From Metaphire vulgaris (lineage: Eukaryota > Annelida > Clitellata > Crassiclitellata > Megascolecidae), in contig CM030852.1 of the NCBI GenBank assembly GCA_018105865.1, positions 1,547,434-1,611,433 on the forward strand: a stretch of DNA of 64,000 nucleotides, written 5' to 3'. The position numbers and the translations under genes were made by a program. Positions 58,764 through 64,000 of the stretch are shown in pieces. Position 1 is the stretch's first letter, and each line of letters starts with the position of its first letter. The notes below the pieces were generated by a model, which worked only from the letters and a program-made list of their open reading frames with translations, had not been told where the DNA came from and did no database searches.

Positions 58764-58784
58764 GCAGCTTCATAACTCGCTCGG

Positions 58785-59031
58785 CAATGGTGTAGCCATG
58801 GCGGGGGAGTGAGGGGTTGGACGGGTCCCCTATTCTGGCCGGGACCGGTCATGGGATTTGTACAAAACCATTGAAAAATTTAAGAGGGGGGGGGGGCAAA
58901 GAGCATGATCGAAGAGGATACGTAAAGGTGTGCGAAGAACTCCTTGACACATTTTTCTTGTTTGTCGCAAGACTTTTTTAACCCGAAAATGTCAATGTGC
59001 CCCGCATTCCGCAACCTTGGCCACGCCACTG
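58785..59031. mobile_element. Probable hAT MITE, CAGTGGCGTGGCC family
   Basis: Imperfect inverted ends CAATGGTGTAGCCATGG and CCTTGGCCACGCCACTG bound 247 bp. The flanks do not match as a duplication. 59035-59337 holds nothing recognised. Confidence 0.55.
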
Positions 59032-59337
59032 ATGGCAATAGCACTCATCTGTAAGGTCTATCACTCCTGATGACACACAACAAAGTGACCCCACAGCTAA
59101 ATGGATTTCAATCTGGAGAAAGATGATGAAATCTGCAAAGGCGTATAAAGTTGGATGATAAGGTGATGGCCTCCAACACCTACACCTGTCCCTTCCCTAG
59201 CCTAGCGTCTCAAAATGTGGGAGGGGGGCTCGAGCATAGCGGCCTAATAGAAGTTCACGACTATGGATGAAAGGACATTTGAGCATTCGAGCTATTAAAT
59301 TAATAGGCAAATTAAATAAATAATCAAGGAGAGAGTT

Positions 59338-60782
59338 TCATTTGGGCACAGAACAGCTTGTCCTGGGATCAGCTCCCGGAAATAAATACAGCTTCTTCGT
59401 CAATGTATCCGACTTTTCTGCGAGCTGTCCACAACTTTCTTCCGTCTTTAACTTCGAAAGCAAAGAGTTAACCTAAAGACGAACAATGAAAACAAATTGA
59501 AAAGCAAACTGCAAAACGTGACTGCGACTTTTTCGGACACAACCGCCATGATCATGGCAGAACACTTATTAGAAATAAATGGAATTTCTGATCTGACTGC
59601 ACAATCAATCAATCAACTTCTATGGCGTCACTATCATAATGCACAGGGCATCATCCGATGGCACACCTAATCCAAATTGAATTAGAGCCAGGTCAAGCCG
59701 GAAAGGCCAGTCAGAAATGGTGGGAGAGCAATCTAGGGGGATAAGCCAAGTCAAACAGAATATGATTACTACCAGCACATGCAACAGTAAGAAACAGTAA
59801 GAAAGATTCAAGGCACTAAAACCCAGGCACATACCTCGGTAAGCATGTCCAGGAGATGCTCCGAATGGGCACGCTGCGAAAACACGTGCACCAGACAACG
59901 AACAAACCAACTTCCAAAATCAGTATGACGCCAAGCCAAGTAACCTGTCGACAACAATCATGTAATGGAATGTAATGATTTACTGTGAGTAACCACAGTA
60001 AATCATTACATTCTATTCATTCATCCATCATCATTCATCATCAATACATCATAAACATATAAACAGTCAACACATTCTAGCCACCTACATGTCAATGTGG
60101 GGCACGTCCATTCAAATTTTCAATATTTTGGAAAAGCATCGAAAGCTATGCCGTGGTCACATGTCATATATGCAAAAAAGTTGAGGGACAGCAGAGAGTA
60201 TATCTGCTATATCCATTTCCTCAGTTAAGACAATGTCCGTTATAACCACGGATTCACTTGCAAGATTAAGATTATTATATTCAGGACGTAAAAGCAAAAA
60301 TAATTTCAATTTCCAATAACTTCTGATTTGTACCTGATGCATAAAGTATGTATTATGTATTATTATGTATAACTATGTATTATGTTTTGACCTTGTGTTT
60401 TACCAAGGTTATTTTAATAAAGCGATCATGTATTGTATTGTAATGACCAAGGTTGCGTAAAACAATACGTCACTCTACCTTTGACTGTAGCATAAGACAT
60501 GACAACGTCTGACTTTTTGAAGTATCCAGGAACGAAGCCTTTCTTGTCTTCAATTTTCAAGTCTCCCATTTGCTTGGTAACTTCCTCGTCTTTCTCAGAC
60601 ACAGCCTCGTTTTCATGAGAATCCGAGCCGTAAAGTCTACCCTTGATTTCTGTTTCAAATCATACCAACATTCGTAATGTATTTTTATGTATCAGGCAAA
60701 TAAATTTCTATTCTGCTCCTTCCGTTTCCATGACAATATACTAACACTATTATATTTTGGAAAAATGTGATCTCTGTCTCTG

Positions 60783-60818
<36 letters not shown>

Positions 60819-63753
60819 TTTCACAGCCGTCATAAACTATAAAGTACTTGCCTCCCTGACAGGCTTGGATGAAGAAAACCTTCGGCTTTCCCGCAAGCAA
60901 GGGCGCTTTTTCGGGAGTAAAGCAACTAGTGATGTCGTCTTCGATCGACAGTTTCGCCCCGTCAGACCCATAGACATTTCCCTGGCTTCCATGCGACAAG
61001 ATGAATAAAATAAACATGCTGGCCTTTCCGTGATCAGGGTTAGTGCATTCTGCTTCAAATAGTGTTCTCATTTGCTAAAATATCACATTATAACTCTTAA
61101 GTACCGTAGTCGAGAGCACCTTTGAGTAAAAGCGCAAGAGGCTCTATACAGCATGCTCACTAACACCTAAACCATGCCTAGAAAATAGCTTAGTGTTTAA
61201 TTAATCTAGTATATTTAAACTGTTCTTTAGTTACATGGTTATAGATTCATGTTTGGGCGCAGGTCAGAGTTAATCCTATTCGTCCCTTTGGAGCACTCAT
61301 TTTGTTTCACTTGTTCTATTGACGACATATTACTAAATTCAGTCCAAAAAATGTTTATCTACCTATCTATGCAAGTCTCTTATTGCACTACATTACTAGA
61401 CAGGCTCTGTGCTAGTTAAAGACATCAGACCTACATCAGTAGATTGGTTGTCATGTATTTCAACTGTAAAAGACAGTTTCTCAAACAGCTCTTTGAGGTT
61501 CTTTCTATCATATCCCGCTCCATGCCTGGAAGCCAGCTGTGAGTCAAGAAAGTAATGATTGTTGATGATAAGCACACGGCCACGCGTTAGACCGTAATTC
61601 ATTGGATAAACCTAAGAACGAAAGAAAAACAAAGATCTAAACACAAGCAAATTTAGAAAAAGACTTCACAACAAGTATAGATTCATAACAAGTATGGGTT
61701 CACAACAAGTATGTTGCCTTAGGCAACAACAACATCAACAACAACAACAGCAACAAAGCAGGTCCATACACTGTAGAGCCCACAACAAATCATTACTGTT
61801 CTATGACAAGAGACCAATATGATGTAATGTAATGTAATATTTGATTTGCTTCTTTACTATTTCTACTCAGTTGTAATATTGACCCCATGAGGAATCAAAC
61901 TGTAAAAGAATTTTAAAATACCAATTGAAAGGAACCTGCATCCTTAGGCTTACGAATGGATTTATCAACATATTAAGTTGACTAAAATGCTCTATTTAAT
62001 ACTCAACATCCAATCAGCTTGCATGCATGGATATTATGGACAGACACCCCACCCCAGTCCAACCATTAATGTCAATCAAAAATGATCAATCAACCAATCA
62101 CTTGATCAATCAATCGCATTTAATGACACAAATAGAACTACAATTAGAAAGCACCTATGCTGACAGGCTAGATGACAGACATCAATTGTAGGAACTTCCC
62201 CCTCTCCCCCCCAAAAAAAAACTATCAATAAAGTTTCAAAACCACATTTGATAACAACAGTACCTGATGGTGATTAATCAAATGCAGATTTGTAGCCGGT
62301 CGCACCGTAAATTTCATTTCTTTCGTAGCGCTATGACCATCTGTACAAACGACAGCACTAATACAACCAAGATGGCAAGACCAACGTACATCAGGTTGGT
62401 TAAGCTGACGGTGAAAACAGCGACGCCCCTTTAACATAGACTCTGGAGTCCGAAAAACTTGCTGGTTTATATAAAAAATAAGCCCGAGTCGACCGAGCCC
62501 AGAGAAACTGATGAAGTATCAGCCGGTCCAACGAAGTGGTTTGTTTTAACCAAGGGCCTGTGTTCCACAAATCAAATCCAGGCTAATGGCGCTCTTTAGT
62601 GTATTCTGATTCAACTGAATCTGCAGATCTGATAAACATGGAGAGAGAGTAAGAGAGAGAGAGACATTGTCAATTTTCATAATGTCAAGCAAAGGTGAAA
62701 ATAATAGCAACTAATAATTATCAACATACTTATAATGGCCAAAGCTCTGTCCTCTTCAAGCTTATTGTCGACTGTGTCTTCGTTACCTATTCCTGAAGAA
62801 TCAAGAAAACATACGATACAGCTAAGCAAATACAAAACATTTCAGTTTGATAATTTTTTGTGTACACAACTAACACAATTCTATTATGTTCTAGAAATTT
62901 TTTATCATAAATCCCTTGATAATTATGTACAAAGGGCATAAAAATTATGTATGTGCATATATATAAATATGTATAAAACTAAGGGCAATTATGAACCAAA
63001 CTCCATGCTAATGAATCCAAAAACCTATACAAGAAAAGAGAAATTAAAAATACTAGCTTAAAAAAAGACAAGTTATATCGAACCATCGTGTGGTTGGGCA
63101 ACAACTGATCCTGATGAAGATGAAGATGATAATGCAATTCCCATCTGATTAGCTGCAGCAGTAGTTGCAGCAGACATGAACATTGAAATAAGTTGTTGCA
63201 CTTCCAAACTAGAAGTAGCTGGCATGGGAACTGAAGCCAAATAACCACAAATTGTGTAAGTTTTTGCTTTCAATAGCATGTGGTTTGCAACTCATAACCC
63301 AGAATTCGTGTTAACACTACGTCAAAATGCATTTTCAAGCAACCAAATCATATCAGAAGGAAAGGAGGAACAGGTCACACAGTAAACAGATTACTGAACA
63401 ATGTAGGATGGATAAGTTTCATAACTTCCTTTAAAACACAACATATCACACTCTGAACTGAAGGCAAACCAAAGATTGTGCTAATAGCGATGATACTAAT
63501 GAAAGAACTAGCAACAAGACACGTCCAAATTACTTTGTGCAGCTGACGGTGTATCTGATGCATGATTATTGGTTCGTCTGATTGCATTCCTGGTCGCAAT
63601 ATACGCCTCTGCACTGTTTTCATCCAATAACTGAGCCATGCCGTCCTGATTGGTCTCGACAAGTGCAAAGACGAATCTGTCGAAAGCTGTGTCCTCCCTC
63701 CTCATCAAGTTGTCCAGAAGGGTACCGACCTTTTTTGAACTGATTCTTTCGGC
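59338..63753 (-). CDS. CARD-containing initiator-type caspase, 5' incomplete
   Basis: Cysteine protease of the caspase family. Exons in coding order: 63534-63753, 63084-63230, 62730-62792, 62264-62442, 61435-61611, 60848-61074, 60479-60636, 59835-59944, 59338-59472 (stop TGA). They join in frame to 1,416 nt, 471 residues. The first exon gives the second half of a CARD fold (KKVGTLLDNLMRREDTAFDR, then FALVETNQDGMAQLL), as in caspase-2, caspase-9 and CED-3. The first half must lie beyond 64000. The large subunit has the LIINN strand, the Arg of SRHGAGYD, the catalytic His in LSHGSQG and the catalytic Cys in QACQGG. The small subunit has SDVVMSYATVKG, GSWFVRCL and ends in LYLFPG. The exon starting at 60636 uses a weak acceptor that keeps frame; 60649 would not. 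The 5' edge of the exon at 62442 is less certain. Function by family: initiation of apoptosis by CARD-mediated recruitment. The exact orthology group is not assigned. Confidence 0.9.
60778..60822. repeat. CTCTGT/CT microsatellite in the caspase gene
   Basis: Short CT and CTCTGT repeats 25 bp beyond the donor of the catalytic-Cys exon (60848-61074). Confidence 0.9.
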
Positions 63754-64000
63754 CTGTGGGGAGAAACGAAACAGACAGTTTGGAATTTACGCAATGAATA
63801 TGAAAATAAGTAACGGCATAAAGAGGATTGAAGTAGAAGCAGCCTTGTGCATCGCTGATTGTGTTGCGGCTACAGCTTTGGAAAGAACGGCCAAAACTTA
63901 ACAAACAATTAGATGAATTTTCTGAAACCATCAGCATTAACAAATAGAAAGGTAACGTGCTAATAGTATGTTAAATTTGAGGGGCTTTCCATATTGCACA

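Noticed and set aside
60479..60649. Acceptor at 60650 for the caspase linker exon
   Set aside because: It would put a stop in frame after joining the catalytic exon; the AG that starts the exon at 60636 keeps frame, although its pyrimidine tract is poor.

Overview
This window is nuclear DNA from an intron-rich animal, most likely a marine invertebrate. I cannot name the species. The evidence is two recognisable metazoan genes cut by many short introns, and a dense load of animal-type mobile DNA: hAT, piggyBac-like, pogo/Tigger-like and Harbinger-like short elements, tRNA-derived SINEs, LINE 3' ends and many trinucleotide microsatellites. No bacterial or organellar genes, CRISPR arrays or operons are present.

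Layout. 1-8770 is gene-free repeat territory: local duplications, SINEs, hAT elements and a perfect foldback element. 8771-44655 (minus strand) holds a complete mTOR kinase gene, which I could assemble by hand into 51 coding exons joined in frame. They total 7,401 nt and encode about 2,466 residues, from the N-terminal HEAT repeats through FAT, FRB and the PI3K-like kinase domain to the last FATC residues. Its introns are packed with mobile elements and simple repeats. 44680-59337 is intergenic. It contains a tRNA-like SINE, a foldback element about 0.5 kb upstream of the mTOR start, a 969-bp hAT element, a 6.5-kb tandem array of about 55 units of 115-122 bp, LINE fragments and more hAT MITEs. 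59338-63753 (minus strand) is a CARD-containing initiator-type caspase. Its catalytic part is complete and its 5' end lies beyond the right edge.

Function. mTOR integrates nutrient and growth signals, and the caspase executes or initiates apoptosis. They lie on the same strand about 15 kb apart, but nothing here shows co-regulation. The mTOR copy keeps the catalytic residues and the rapamycin/FKBP12-contact residues of the FRB domain, while the C-terminal regulatory loop is shortened and has lost the basic motif around the human Ser2448 site.

Most striking structures: a 41-bp minisatellite made of the exon-2 splice acceptor itself, where every extra acceptor leads to an in-frame stop; an alternating A/B higher-order array of SINE tails in intron 18; the 6.5-kb array with its own subfamilies; ten or more roughly 80-bp TTAA-bounded palindromic elements inside mTOR introns; two GC-AG introns; and hAT MITEs with perfect 8-bp target duplications, one inserted into another repeat. 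All coordinates and counts come from reading by eye, so exon edges may be off by a few bases where noted.
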